Below, piece after piece: positions 1 through 12,652 of a stretch of 64,000 nt of DNA. The position numbers and the translations under genes are program-made. The notes beneath the pieces are model-generated. The model had not been told where the DNA came from, did not search any database, and worked only from the letters and a program-made list of their open reading frames with translations. The stretch covers positions 71,099,062-71,163,061 of the forward strand of contig CM069446.1 in NCBI GenBank assembly GCA_035610835.1, in the 5' to 3' direction. The DNA comes from Ophiura sarsii. Its lineage: Eukaryota > Echinodermata > Ophiuroidea > Amphilepidida > Ophiuridae. Positions within the stretch are counted from its first letter, which is position 1; every line of letters starts with the position of its first letter.

Positions 1-938
1 TATACTCCTTTATTTTTGAAAGAACGGTAAAAAATGTTGACATTTTTCGAACACAAAAAATGGCGTCATTTATGCGGTCCACATAATCATTGCTCGATTT
101 GGTTTTGACTATCTGTGAGTCCGTGAATAGCCCAATGCAACACGTGACGTGACGTGTTGCATTATTCATGTTACGATCTGTTACACACAGCGAACATGCA
201 CCGGGTCATGGGTTAATGCGCTAGTAATTCTACATTCCCGACAGACACTCTGTTCAAAGGCACAAAAAGTGGACTTGTTTAAAGCATTTTTTTCTTCATT
301 TCAATTCTGAGGTGTGCAGATCGATTTTCTTTCTCGAATTGGTTAGAAAACCATCCATTTTAGAACATCTGAAATTTAAAATGAATTGCACACCTGGGAA
401 AGTATATGATGCCAAGGGCATATTTTTTTGCATGTAAATCCAATACAAGAGTTCTGAAAATCGACACAAATATGACGTCATAACCATTGCTTCGGGACAA
501 AATGGCGCGGTACCCCATATCTTATATATGGCCAAAATAAATAATTTTTTGTGCTGCCCTCAAGTGCCAAAAATCTTATAGTTGGGTTGGTCTGTAAATT
601 GTATGGTTCATGGTTCATGACAAGACAAAATTGGTAAAAGTTAATTTGACTAATGTTTCTAGTGTGATAAAAGTTTAAAATCAGACTTTCAAGCAAACTA
701 AAGCACACTTTTAAGCAATCCCCCAACCTAACTCTGAGTTGCACTAGGATTGCCATCATGCCAGTGCATTTTTTCTGCATCTATGGGGGCTTTAGTTATG
801 ATATTTTGGTATTTACTATTATATTGGGCCAACATAAAACATACAATAATTTTCACAATTCTTCATAATTCCCTCCGCCAGGGTTAGGGTTAATGGACCA
901 CTTTGTTCACGTTTCATTAACGCCATAGTCAAACTTAC
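1..938. other. Intron of the MFS transporter (left edge)
   Basis: AT-rich sequence downstream (minus strand) of transporter exon 4. No coding exon with plausible splice sites or MFS-like translation was recognised. It holds only short ORFs, so I see nothing to annotate. Confidence 0.5.
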
Positions 939-1551
939 CATCCTTCCATGTCCTAGTAGATCCGTGATTGCTACCACCTGATGGGGGATCATGTGACCTG
1001 TATCCCGAGCTACCATTGGTCACATCCTCATTTACCGTATCCAATCCTGGGAATTCCGATAGCCCGTCCTCGTTGGGGGCGTCGTATAAATTATCCTGGT
1101 CCAGATCCACATGCTGAAGCACGTCTTGTTTATCTTGCGTGTAGTCTGATGGGTTTTTAAGTTCATGCGTGCTACCCGAGGTGGTAGAAAACGCCCTCGG
1201 GCGGGAGTCCTCGACCAGTTGACTCGACCCCCACATTGGTGCTACATTGACCACACCCCCCTTTTCTTCGTAGCTGCCTATGATAGCGCCCCCTGAAGGC
1301 AAACTTTGTGACATTCCTGATTTGTTGCGTTGTCTTGGTCTACCGCTGTCCAGTATATTCACGCTTCTATTAATTATGTCTTTTGAGTTAGTTATGTCTG
1401 GTGAGGAATCAGTTCTGTCCGGCGAGGAGTCGCCGCTTGAGGCGTTACTGTTAGCGGGATTTTTTGTTTCTTCTTCGTCCAATGGTGGCAGATCGAAATA
1501 AAATAAGAAAATGATGATTTGCATAATGATCCATAGTAGACACATGAATAT
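939..1551 (-). CDS. MFS transporter coding exon 4 with long central loop
   Basis: 613 nt, phase 0 in (TTTTGGATACAG acceptor), phase 1 out (GTAAGT at 938-933). It encodes transmembrane helix 6 (LLWIIMQIIIFLFYFDLPP), then about 185 polar residues rich in Ser, Asp, Asn, Gly and Pro. Reading through the donor would reach a TGA at 907-909. Splicing is preferred because the donor is near-consensus and the MFS fold would otherwise be cut in half. Confidence 0.82.
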
Positions 1552-4500
1552 CTGTATCCAAAAAAAAAAGGAAAAAGAATAAATAATATCAATTAATAAA
1601 TTGAGGGCTCAGAAACAAAAGGCCTTATCTCCATTTTGACCATTTTGAGAAAAAGCCTATTGAAGATTTTTAAACACATTGGGGACATAGAGATGAGGCC
1701 TTGTGATACTGGCTATAACTTTGAAAGGGTTGTGTTATGGAGATAGGATGTGTGTTACGGAAAAAGAGAATTTCTTTCTGAACATTTTGATACCAAAATC
1801 TAATTTTTGAAAAAATGGAGATGAGGCCTTTTGTTTATGAACCCTCGAAATGTCCAGCTCTGAATTTAGACCAACAAAGAAAAAAAGCTCTGTCTCACAT
1901 ACTCTGCACGCATAAGTATATGGAGTCATTTTTCCAATCAGTTTACGCTAGTTCCTAATTTTGAATACAATTTATTCCGTTAAAATAAACTATGTGTCCA
2001 AAGCGTCGACAATAACCATGTTTCCTTGGACATTAATGCTGTCAAAAGGAACATTCCTTAGGGAGCGTTCATAAATACTTTGGTGGGGGGGCTGGATAAT
2101 TATAGGGGGGGGCCCAAAAAGTTTTGATACTCTGCAAAGGGGGGGTCAAAAAAGTTTTTGAAAACCCCAACAGAGGGGGGGTCAAAAAAGTTTAAAACAC
2201 TTATTAGTTTCCAAAATGTTCTGGGGCTTCGCCCCCAACCCCTGCTTTACCTGTATGCACATTATTTAGGGAAAGTTCATAAATCAATGTAAAAATAGCT
2301 AATTTTTTGGCGCATGTACTAGCCCAGCTAAAAAAGAATGAAGGGCAAATTCATGTCAATAGCAAAAACATATTTAAAGCCAGGATATATAATTGGAGGG
2401 AGTATCCTAATTAGTTTCAAAAACAGAGATCTGTGCATCAATATGTGAAGTTATTCAGGGGATTAAAGACCATGGCACTAAACCAAAGATACCTGCAATT
2501 GAAGTGGGAGTTCTGATTCTGATTTATAATTTTCTGGGGGCTAATTTTTTGGCGCGCTATGCGCGCGCAGAAGTCTACGGGCCTATTTTTATGTACTAGC
2601 CCAGCTAAAAAAGAATGAAGGGCAAATTCATGTCAATACCAAAAAAATATAATTTCAAGCCAGGATATATAATTGGAGGGAGCATCATAATTGGTTTCAA
2701 AAACAGAGATCCGTGCATAAATATGTGAAGTTATTCAGGGGATTAAAGACCATGGCACTAAACCAAAGATACCTGCAATTGAAGTGGGAGTTCTGATTCA
2801 CTCTAGATTCTACAACCTGCCCTCCTAGATGTGATGCGTCCATTAAAAATAGAATATGATACATGGTCAAAAATAAATCCCATAAAAAGATATCATATCT
2901 ATGTTCTCTGAACTTGATAACAATGAACGGCGGACAAGAAAGTTTCAGGTGCAGGCAGTAATACATGGGGGGGGGTCAAAAAAGTTTGTGGCATGGCGAG
3001 AGGGGTGGGGGGGGGGGTCAAAAAAGTTTGTGGCATGGCGAGAGGGGGGGTTAAAAAAGTTTTGATATACAAAAAATAAAATTATCCAGCCCCCCCCACC
3101 AAAGTATTTATGAACGGTCCCTTAGGATGTATATCGCACATTAGATCATTTTTTAAAGAAGACAAAAAAAGGGACTCACCCTTCCTTATTTTTAATGTAA
3201 CATATATGCAAATTTATAAACACTTCTAACAATATGGCACTGTGTTCCACTTACCCCGGCTGAGGAGTACGCGTTTACTTCATAGGGGCCGATGTCAAAG
3301 TGTACCTTCTCTAGGAATATGTTCAGACCAGGACCAAACAGCAGACCAATCTGACGCGCAGCCATCGCCAAGGAGATAGCGGATGCCCTCTCTGCTTCCG
3401 TAGTGGTGCGTGCTATCTGAGCAAAGAGCGATGATCCGACTCCAGCGCCGATACCTGTGCGGAGAGATACAGAGATATGAGGTCAAGATTAGGGCGTGCA
3501 TGTAACTGTAGAAAATGCCAATTTCAAACGGAGGGGGGAGGGGGAGCACTCAACTTATTTTTGGGTAGGGGTCAGGGTTCACAGTAGCTTCAAAATTATG
3601 TGGTCCAGTTGGACCCCCATATCCTGGCAATTCTCAGAATTATGGAGTCCAAACAGAATTTTTGGGAGTCCATGAAAAAAATGATAAATTCCCTAATTAT
3701 GATTACTGTATCATGCTGCATGTGAATGACAGCAATATTGCTACTCTCCTCAGTCTCCTGTTTTCTATACACCCCCGGGTTTACAATTTCATCCATGGCA
3801 GTACAATGCAGTTGTAAATCAAGCGAGACGAAAACTTTCCCCCAGCACATGCGCAACAGCGCAAGTCCTATTAAGCCACTCAAAGCGAGATCGTATTACT
3901 TTTAAAGGAGGTTATACGCACACAATATACTATATAAATTGACATAGCAAACAGAGTTTTGAACTAAATATTATAAATAAAACATTCATTACTGATTAAC
4001 AATATACAATATTTCAGAATAAACTTCAGAATAAAACAATCAAATTTGCCCTGAACGTACCTCCCCTATTGCCAAATTGAACCGGCCCGTGTCACCGTGT
4101 GCCGTGTCACAGGTCAACAATTATACCTGATAATCATTTATCTCTTTTACCAACTGTAGAGTGCTCGCAATTCCCGCACGTGCACAAACGTACATACATT
4201 TGTTTACGAACAAGTATCTTACGCTTGTGGAGGAGACGATAATGGACGATATCGTGCAAGTTTGGTTAGTATTTGGGCATGTTGGGGACATTTTCGACAA
4301 TTAAGCTTAGCAAATTTTGATGCAATTTCAGATCTTTGAAACTGCGATGCATCGTAAATTCGTGATCGTATTTATAGTAAGTTGAATAGCCTCAAGCTAG
4401 GGCGTCCAAGCAAAACGCAATAACACAGGACATTTCAAATTTAATGCGTCCAAATCAAAAAAATGGCGTCTATAACGTCATAACGTAAGGTAGCGTAAAC

Positions 4501-7500
4501 CCTGGTAGGGGTGCGCCATCTAAGGTCTCAAATGAGGGGGCTTCGGAGTCTATTATTTACGAAAAATGGTGTTTTAAGAACTGATTCTCTCTAAAAAGTA
4601 GGGTCTTAAGAACTGTTTTTTCCCCCAATCTGTTTGGTAAGAACGCCAATTTTTTGAATCAAATGGGGGTCTTAAGAGCTTATGCAGGCTCAAAAGGGGG
4701 TTTAAAAGAGCAAGCAGAAGGTGAAAAATGGGGTCTTCAGGGAGGCACATATCTATACCCTTTTCCAATGTCAGCATCGTCCCCCCCCCCCCCCCTCCCT
4801 GGTAGAAAGATAAATCTCTTGGTTCTAAGTGTGCATTCTCTCTTGTAGATGCCCTTTGGATGGAGCCATGCAGGGGTTTATATTTTTGAAAATATGCACA
4901 TGTATTCCGTCAGGTACTGAGTTTCTTCCCAATTACAAAATAACAATTCTCCCTTCTCCACTTCTGTTGGCCCCCCTTTCCCCCGTTTTCTCCCTTTCAC
5001 CTCATTTTTCTCTCATAAGTGACTGAGTTGCGAAAGACAAAATGAATCTACTCCATATTAGGCCAAACAAAAAATTGTAATGTTGTCCTCGACCGCCCGC
5101 TCATCAGATTTAGGGCCGCTTCTTTTTTTTTCTTCCCCAGATTTTATCCCGATTTTTCCCCGATTTTTTCCCCCCGATTTTTTCTTCTTTTTCACATTGT
5201 TTTTTTTTAACAGTTTAAATGGCATTGAATATTAAATTAAGTGTTTATAACATATATCAGTGACTGTTAGAGAGATTACAGCTTCTTGTTGGCTGAACTT
5301 TGAGCTTCTGCTGGTAAAAGAAAATTAAAAAAAAGAATCAAAAAAAAATCTGCCTGCTCTCTAAAAGCTGTGGAGGACAACATTACCTTTTTTTTCTTCC
5401 TTATTGTGCAGAGAAGTTTCACTCCCCCGTGAGTATTGCAAACATGATGAATTCATCAACCCTATATGGCAGAATACAGCAATCCTACCTCAAGGCATAA
5501 AAGGGACTTTTGTTGCATCAAGTTCTCATGCAAATAGCTTATAAAATGAATCATATTATTTGTGTGGCCGGCTCTTTCAAATGCAGGTATTTGTTCAAAA
5601 CAATTTTACATTTTTATATTTCTTAATTATTTACTTTGATATATTTTTGCACGACTGCTGAATGCAGCATTACTCCTGGACTGTATGCAAATCTTGCTTG
5701 ACACTTTCCACGCCGCAGGCGTCTGCAGACGACATTACAAAATATCAAAAATGTTTCAAAAATGTCAAGATTGTTGAATTTCATTACCATATTTGGAATC
5801 ACCATGAGAAATGCATTAAAATAAGTACAATCATACCTATCATTGGTTCAGTAATACTTGAGACGGTCCTTTTGAAAAGTTGGGAAAGGTTCTGAAAACT
5901 GTTTTGTATATTATGGTAAAACTAATAGCTGTGTGGAAAGTTGTCACACTTTATTCTGTTGTGGATTTAAGTCTTTGTGGGGTTAAAGGGGCATTACGAG
6001 ATGTGGTGGAGGCAGCGCCCTCATTTACAAAAATATATGATAAAAACTGGGATTTGTTTATTTTTACAATTGTATTACATGTATGAACTTATTACACCTA
6101 CAAGGATTAAGAAAAGTAAGCCCTCTTTGTACAACAAAACGTCGATTCAAAAATACTGATCTCTGCTAGATCAGCATATTACGTCAGACAGTATCCCCCT
6201 GCAGCACGCATGATAAATATCGCGAGCCATATTTGCATAGAGGGCGTTTTTCAATAAATAGCGATGGTATTGTTTTAATCAAGTTTTGCTGTATTTTTGT
6301 TAGTAGAAACAACAATAATGGCCATTTTTAATGTTCATCTTGAATTCTGAAGTAAATAAAAAATAAATAAAAAATGTCAACACCACTTAATGTCCCTTTA
6401 AGTCTAGCATTGTTTCCATGAATACATGTATTATAGCCACTGTCATAATGCTATGGACATAATTCAAGCTATTTCATACGAGCCTGGTTTGTTGTTGTTC
6501 GCGGAGCTGCGTCCAAATGCATGAAATGCGCTAACAACATAGCATGCATGCGCATAACGATTTCAGGATTGACCAATCAGGTTTCGCTGTAATTTTTTAA
6601 AGCGCTCGGTACGCACATCCGGGTTTACCTTATGTGTTAAGAGAACAAAAGAGTGTGTGTATCTTATGTATATTTTATGTGTATTTCATACATATTGTAC
6701 TGGGCAAATTGAAACAATTTACCACTAGAAACACATAAATACACATGATACCCCATAAATACACAGGTTTACACATAATTGTTAATCCTCTGCCCTAAGG
6801 GGTCGTCCATAATTTTCGCCATTTTCAGTTACATACAAAGCGTACGTAAGAGGGGGGGAGGGGGTCGAAATATACCCCAACCGTACGTAACTTAAATGGC
6901 GATCTTGAGAGGCGGGATTTTTTTTTTAAAGTACAAAATAAAAATACAAAATCGCCATTTATTGCGTACGTAACTCGAGGGGGGGGGGGAGGGGGGTAAA
7001 AAGTTACGTAGGTGAAAGTAAGTAAGTGAAAATGGCGATAATTTTGGACGACCCTTAAGCCTCCCATTGGCTATTTTATGTGCGTTTATGTGTAGTTAAA
7101 CCCAATGTTCTCTTCTGTTTATGTGCTGCAAACACGTTTGACACATAAAATACACATAAATACCAGTAAAGATACTATGACGCTGACTGTGGGCTACCCA
7201 CCTGATATCATGCGGCTCCCCAGCAACATCAGTAAGTTGATACCCATGAAATACATAAAGTTACCTGAAAAATGACAAAGATATCAGGATATCAGTGGAG
7301 ATTCAATTGAAATGGGTTTATTTAGTCAAATCTGTATATTTTTAAAACTCTTTTTTTATGCTCGCTAAAATGTGATTTCAACGCAGAATTTGACTTCCGT
7401 GTTTACCGTGCTGCCATCTTGAAACACATGTGTGCATGACACAATTTCGACAAAAGATGGCGCCTTAACAATTAACCCAGGGTATGTTCGGAGAAATTTG

Positions 7501-7830
7501 GGAATCCCTAGTCCCGCCCGATAAATTAAATTGAGCCCAGGAGCATGATTTCCTGAAAATACCAGCCCTACCTACGACACAGCTAAAAGGTGCTCTGTTT
7601 TCCGACTTACCTATAATTTCAAAACAGTTTGCAAATAGTACTAGCGTTTTGGTGTTATGATAACGATCTTGAAGTATACCAAACACAGGTGCTGCTAGAA
7701 GACCTGTTAAACTGAACGCTGCAAGGACTGCTCCGAGAAAAGATGGATCCCCTCCAAGGGATTGTATGTATAGGTAAACTGTGGGCATGATGATAGCTGT
7801 TGAATAACAAAGTGCTTTATAAAGTGCCAT
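939..7830 (-). CDS. Major facilitator superfamily transporter, MFSD8/CLN7-like, partial gene (N-terminal half)
   Basis: Four coding exons on the minus strand join in frame: 7830-7611, 7264-7202, 3454-3255 and 1551-939 (1096 nt, 365 complete codons). All have GT-AG borders. The ATG at 7830 has a good context (AAAATGG), and an in-frame stop lies just upstream, so this start is well supported. Residues 1-165 give roughly five hydrophobic segments, including FLGAVLAAFSLTGLLAAPVFG, the loop-2/3-like GILQDRYHN and GSRMISGIGAGVGSS. Exon 4 opens with another membrane segment (FMCLLWIIMQIIIFLFYF) and then a long polar Ser/Asp/Pro-rich loop of about 185 residues. This is the first six-helix bundle plus an unusually long central cytoplasmic loop. 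The exon ends at a strong GTAAGT donor, so the second six-helix bundle must lie left of position 939, beyond the window. The family (MFSD8, SPX-MFS relatives) is mostly lysosomal or vacuolar; the substrate is not evident. The gene is head-to-head with the DCX-EMAP gene. Transporter class is confident; MFSD8 orthology is likely but unproven. Confidence 0.85.
2058..3124. mobile_element. Non-autonomous PIF/Harbinger-like element, about 1.06 kb
   Basis: Inverted termini at 2061-2100 and 3079-3121 both read inward as GGGA(G/C)CGTTCATAAATACTT. A TTA is repeated on both sides (2058-2060 and 3122-3124), the 3-bp target site typical of PIF/Harbinger. Inside, a block of about 200 bp is duplicated (about 2317-2520 and 2594-2800). 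G-rich repeats of the form GGGGGGTCAAAAAAGTTT occur near both ends. There is no transposase ORF. It lies in the intron between transporter exons 3 and 4. Confidence 0.7.
3255..3454 (-). CDS. MFS transporter coding exon 3
   Basis: 200 nt, entering in phase 1 (CAG acceptor) and ending in phase 0 before GTAAGT. It encodes GIGAGVGSSLFAQIARTTT and AISLAMAARQIGLLFGPGLN, the helix 4-5 region with the Gly-rich and acidic/basic features (EAERASA) conserved in MFSD8-type transporters. Confidence 0.88.
5701..5946. mobile_element. MITE copy 1, family CACTTTCCACGCGGC (piggyBac-like, TTAA target)
   Basis: Starts ACACTTTCCACGCCGC, followed by the internal palindrome GTCTGCAGAC, a conserved core (CATATTTGGAATCACCATGAG), and a degraded right end resembling GCGTGGAAAGTG. 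About 245 bp, non-coding. Confidence 0.75.
5983..6401. mobile_element. MITE with TTAAAGGGGCATTA termini
   Basis: The left end TTAAAGGGGCATTACGAGAT and the right end (reverse complement TTAAAGGGACATTAAG) form short inverted repeats bounded by TTAA. The interior holds GCAGCGCCCTC. A related end is seen at 59296-59340, and longer relatives at 19508-20009. Confidence 0.6.
6797..7057. mobile_element. Small inverted-repeat element (GGGGTCGTCCATAATTTTCGCC)
   Basis: The terminal repeat at about 6799-6822 is matched in reverse complement at about 7034-7055 (GGCGATAATTTTGGACGACCC). A TAA/TTA motif lies on each side. The interior carries G-rich tracts and GTACGTAA motifs on both arms. Non-coding and Harbinger-like in style. 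Confidence 0.6.
7202..7264 (-). CDS. MFS transporter coding exon 2
   Basis: A 63-nt exon, phase 1 to phase 1, with a CAG acceptor and a GTGGGT donor. It encodes NFMYFMGINLLMLLGSRMIS, a membrane helix ending in the R-x-(I/L)-SG motif. It is too short to appear as a long ORF; it was found by extending the frame from exon 1. Confidence 0.85.
7611..7830 (-). CDS. MFS transporter coding exon 1
   Basis: 73 codons plus 1 nt, from the ATG at 7830 to ...CFEII, followed by a GTAAGT donor (phase 1). It encodes transmembrane helices 1 and 2 and the GILQDRYH loop typical of MFS proteins. Confidence 0.85.
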
Positions 7831-8038
7831 TTTGAATGTAGGCAAACATGTTTAGTGGCGGCACTACGGGGTGGGGGTTCCCTGTCACAACCTTTTCCCC
7901 CAATTGCCCCCTGTCAGCTCAAGCCCAAACCCCATTGTGTCCCCCCCACCCCAAAACCATCAGTAATGTCATATTTAAATGTCAAAATTATGTAAAATTA
8001 GTTTAAATTTGGACCGAAATGTCTAATTTATAACAAAT

Positions 8039-8247
8039 CGAGGGTTGAGCGCCAGAAGGCCTTAACTTAAAAAAAATGCTATTTTTAGATCATTAAAATT
8101 GGGAACCCGACAACACACTGTAGCATCCAATTCAATTCATACATCTAATTGAAAGTGTTTATATTTAGGTCTTTATGGTTCTTTAAATCTGTGGGTTTGG
8201 ATTATTTTGGTAAGTTGAGTTACAGCCTTCTGACGCTCAAACCTCTG
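8039..8247. repeat. Inverted-repeat MITE (GTTGAGCGCCAGAAGGCC)
   Basis: Termini near 8041-8068 and 8221-8247 are inverted (GAGGGTTGAGCGCCAGAAGGCC against GCCTTCTGACGCTCAA). A second copy lies at about 56495-56672. Confidence 0.6.
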
Positions 8248-8804
8248 AATTCATCTACAGGCAATTAAAGCTAAAACAAATTATCCCCAACTCTTTCTGT
8301 GGTTAAGCTGATATTTGGATTTAATTGTAGAATTTCTCCTCTACCCCATTCACTGTGTATAACGTGCAGTTCTATAAGTAACGGTGAATGTCAGTTGCGC
8401 CGTGGTTTCGAAGAGTCAGTTAAAGGTGTATGTTCCGATCACTTTTTTGGGGCTATGATTTTTTTCTTCACATCAAGATATTTTGATATCCCAGAAGAAT
8501 CCCCATTATATTTTTCTCATTATGTCTGTAAAATCTTAGGGGCCAGAAATGTTCCATTTAGAAATTATAGGCACAAATGTGGTGAATTACTGCCAAAGGT
8601 GGTTAACCACCAACCAGGTTGTGTATGACTCAATGGGCAAATGTTTTGTGACCTCGTGCTGCTCAAAATAGAAATGATGGAGTTATGCAACTCAAACTTT
8701 GGAATGCGACACTTTTAAGGATGACCTTTCATATAAAATAGAAAACATCAAGTTGAAAATCGGGCCAGCAATCGAAACATCTACCTTTAATGGTACCTGT
8801 CATA

Positions 8805-9579
8805 TTATCATGAACTACTTTAATATGTGCAACCACATCGCATCAATAATGTTATGTGATGCGTCTCAAGTGTTACGATCTTAGCAGTATCACTGCGCTT
8901 TATATCATCCCACCGCTGCCACCATGTAATAATCTCTAGTTTGTAGTAAAGGAACTCACTCAAAGTTGTTGACATAACGCAATGTCACACACAACATAAT
9001 GACACAGCACAGATACAACAAGCAATTACAAACACTGAAAATGCTGAAAATGTCTATCACACTAGATCAGGACGAGCGAGCGTTAAACCAGCAAAATTGG
9101 ACCTTTAAAGCAAACGCCTTTAAGTTCGCTGTTCGCACCAGCGTCAAATTAAGCTGCACGCTGCTGCAATTCATGTGCTGTATCTATTTGCCAATTTAGA
9201 CAGTGTTGGCTTTTCTTTTCATATTATTGTTTCACCTAAGTAGCATCTTATAAGAAATGCTTATCTCCAGACAATAACTTGATCTATCAAACCTGAACTT
9301 TAAATATGATATTTCAGATCAAGTGACCCATTGACAATTTGATACAAGTCATTATCTTCTGAAGAAGAGGGATGTCATATTATCATGAACTACTTTAATA
9401 TGTGCAACCACATCGCATCAATAATGTTATGTGATGCGTCTCAAGTGTTACGATCTTAGCAGTAGGCCTATCACTGCGCATTATATCATCTCAGCTAAAC
9501 ATGAATAAAGATGTTGTCAACTGTCGTAACTTCGGTTTCCTTTGAGTGAGTTCCTTTACTACAAACTAGAGATTATTAC
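8805..9579. repeat. Composite repeat: 110-bp direct repeat plus inverted ends
   Basis: About 110 bp at 8805-8915 (TGTCATATTATCATGAACTA...) recurs nearly identically at 9372-9490. The segment 8927-8963 (AATCTCTAGTTTGTAGTAAA...) recurs inverted at 9539-9577. This suggests nested or rearranged copies of one element. Confidence 0.65.
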
Positions 9580-9587
9580 AGTTCCGT

Positions 9588-10122
9588 GTATTCAGACCCC
9601 AGCCCCCAACTCAACACAAAAATGGGTAACCATGACTGTTCTAAAAATCGCGGAAAAGGGGTATATTTTCGAGTGTCAGCACTGACACTTTGTGACAGCG
9701 AAATCATGAAAATAGGGGGTATTTCATGAATTATTCTCCGAAAAATTCGAAAAAAGGGGTATTTTACGAAGAGGAAAAAACTAAAAACATCACAGTATGG
9801 ATTTAATCATTTGATAGAACATGTTAACAACCCAAATACACCATTTGGGGTACACCAGTTTTGACCATAAACGCCTGTTACTGTTGGGAGCAACAAGGTT
9901 TTATCTATTTAATGTATAAAGTGTCTTTGAAAAGGGGCGTTTGAAATTATAGTAATTGAAAAGCAAAAAAGGGGGTATTTTTCACTCCAATTTTGTACTC
10001 GTTTTTGCCAAAAAAGGGGGGTACAATTGTTGAAAAATCCTTGCAAAGGGGTACTTTGAAAAAATGAAGAACAGTCACGGTTACCAACTTTTGTGTTTAG
10101 TTGGGGGGCCGGGATTCAGACG
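9588..10122. mobile_element. Inverted-repeat element, about 535 bp
   Basis: The ends at about 9590-9640 (CCCCCAACTCAACACAAAAA...CATGACTGTTC) and about 10070-10120 are reverse complements. The interior repeats a degenerate AAAAAGGGGTATTTT motif. No ORF. Confidence 0.55.
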
Positions 10123-10466
10123 CTCACACTGAACACGTTAAAATAGTTGTACACCTCATCGTAAAGAGTAGGGGATCATCCCGGATCTGTTACCTGTCAC
10201 AAAAACTCATGTCCTTGGCCTAGTTTCAGGGGCCTTTGGCGCGATAACAAGTTAACTTGTTCTGCCAAGTATTCTACTAATACTATAGCGAGAGTGGTAG
10301 AGATCGCATATTTTTGGCGGCGAACCATCTAGCTTGCTGAAAAAACATGCATCCTAGGTACAACAGCGCCCTCTACGATAGGGGTAGAGTTCGCGCAAAA
10401 TAGGGGTTGAGTTCGCAAATTCTACACGGGTCGGTTGGTAGACCGTATCGCGCCTGTGGCGGGCTC

Positions 10467-10600
10467 ATCTAAATTGGACCTAACTTAAATCGGTTCGTAA
10501 CAAGCCGGGTTTAGTCGCCTCGGCCGCCTGGGCCCGCGGCTCCTTTTCTTACTAGCGCCTAGCGGGGGGCTATCCGCGTACGGTGCCTTCGGCCCTGCTT
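10467..10600. repeat. GC-rich repeat shared with intron 14 foldback
   Basis: CTAAATTGGACCTAACTTAA...GCCCGCGGCTCCTTTTCTTACTAGCGC resembles 63372-63470. It is the only notably GC-rich patch in this intergenic part. Identity unknown. Confidence 0.5.
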
Positions 10601-12652
10601 GACACTGTGAGCACGGAACAGAATCAAGTGAAGATTTATTTATAAATAATATTTTTCGTATAGTGTATACGGTACTTGTTGTTGTAGTGTATTTTTGAGG
10701 TATCGACCGTGCTGTATTGTGGGAGTTACTAATTTTCAGCAGCCAGGTACCCTTTTTCAGATCGCTCGCGATCTAAACCCTTTTGGCAATACTATAACTA
10801 TAGATAGATACTAAGATAGATAGATAGATATAAGAAGGACTAGTCTATGGTCGGTCTATGGTAGTCTCTGGTTGAGTGTGGGATGCAATAGGCCTGGGAG
10901 TTTTCTGTTCTGGTTGGGGGAAAGGGGAAAGACTAAACCTGTACGTAGTAAGCTTATTTTATACCATTGCTTTACACAGTCAAAAGACTCTGAATTAGCC
11001 CTGAATCAGAGCTAATTTAGCTTACCATACTCTATTCCTCCGAAAAGGAAAAACAGCCCCGTCGACATATTCGTCAGACGCTTCTTGGTCTTCATACTCA
11101 TGTCTACAATACGATCCATGGTTATATGCGGGTGATGTCTTATTATTATGAAATCAATGAATTCTAGTAGTAGTACTAAGTGGGAGGAGTACTAAGTGGG
11201 AGGATCATCGCAACTTTAATAGACAATCCGACCTTTGGCTGGTCTATGTTGACAATTCGCAACTTTTCATCAGTGCCAGCGCGCGAAATTGCCTCATTCT
11301 TAAATGTAAAAGCCGCATTACGTAAGTTTGTGCATAGACCCAACTGTAATGCGTAATTAACACGAGGTTGACATCAGCTGTATTTAAAAACGGCCTTTGA
11401 CCTCCATGCATTACATGATTTGTGCATGAAGCTGGCTTCATGATTTGTGTCACATGAGTTTATGTGTGGGTTTTGTATTATGCTAAAACAAGAAGAGTCA
11501 TTTTGAAAGACAATCAGCGCTCAAAGCCAATAGACACAAGTCAAGTCTGGGCCCCATTTCATCAAATTTATGAATAGTCTTATCATAATAATAAAATGTA
11601 AAAAGATGAATCCAACGGAACCAGGAACAAAACACACCAAGGATCAGAAAACTGATACAAGGTCAAGAGGATATCTCGAAAATATAAAAATGCTAAAAGT
11701 AAAAGCAAGATATACCAACAGGGTGTGGGGAAACAGGTAATAACAAGGGAGAATGACGCGATAAAACAGATAAATAACAAAAAAACAAAAACAAACGGAA
11801 AAGACAATATTTAAAAAAATAAAATAAAATATAGTGTCCAAACAATATGATTGTTTTATAGCATACTCTAATAATAACCAAATAGCAACTATAATAACAA
11901 TTTAGTTTTTACCTTTCGTTTTTACTGGGTGATGATCACTTGTGTGTTTTAATGAACAATTTTTGTTAACTTGTGCATAATATTTATGTGTGAGTGCTGA
12001 ATAAATATGAACGAAAATGAATATTCATTGGAAAGAGTGTATAACGGTATTGTTTGAGCATGTGAAACATACATATTGATATTTGTTAACAACTTTCGAT
12101 TGATGAAGGAGTGAAAAATATTGAATTTTCCATTTGGATTTATAACAACCTTTTCCTGATAAGAAATGTTTGTTGTTGTATTGTTCACTTTAATTAATTG
12201 AGCCAGTGGGAATGGTATATTATGTACACTATGTAGGAATTCACAGTTTATCTAAAAAAAAGTACCAACAATTTGTTTGTTTTTTTTGGCTTTTTTTTGT
12301 CACTATTTTCAAAACTAAAAATTTGTAAGCCCCAAAAAAGCGATCCTAGATAATTGACTTTAGATGATTTTTGTGAAATTTTGAAATTTTGAATCAAAAA
12401 CTGATTTTGTTAGGTCGTCTGAAATTTTTTGGCACCAAAAAAGTGATTTTTGGGCAAAAATGTAAAAATCACTATTTTTTTGGTGAAATTTAATACCAAA
12501 AATGGATTCTCCGACTCATTTTATTTGAAAAATGGTATACTTGTATGTACATTACATTATTAGTTTAAAAGTTACAGTGCTTGATAAATTTCATAACAAA
12601 GGGTTAATTGGCAGTTACCATTAACAAGGTTGCGATCTTAAAGGGTTACATG

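Noticed and set aside
907..938. Transporter ending at the TGA at 907-909
   Set aside because: A near-consensus GTAAGT donor at 938-933 precedes it, and ending there would leave only half of the MFS fold. Kept only as a possible intron-retained form.
7831..7845. Upstream start for the transporter (TTG at 7845)
   Set aside because: Not an ATG; the in-frame stop lies a few codons further upstream, and the ATG at 7830 has a good context.
8299..8628. 109-codon ORF
   Set aside because: Starts with GTG, no domain, and sits among repeat sequence.
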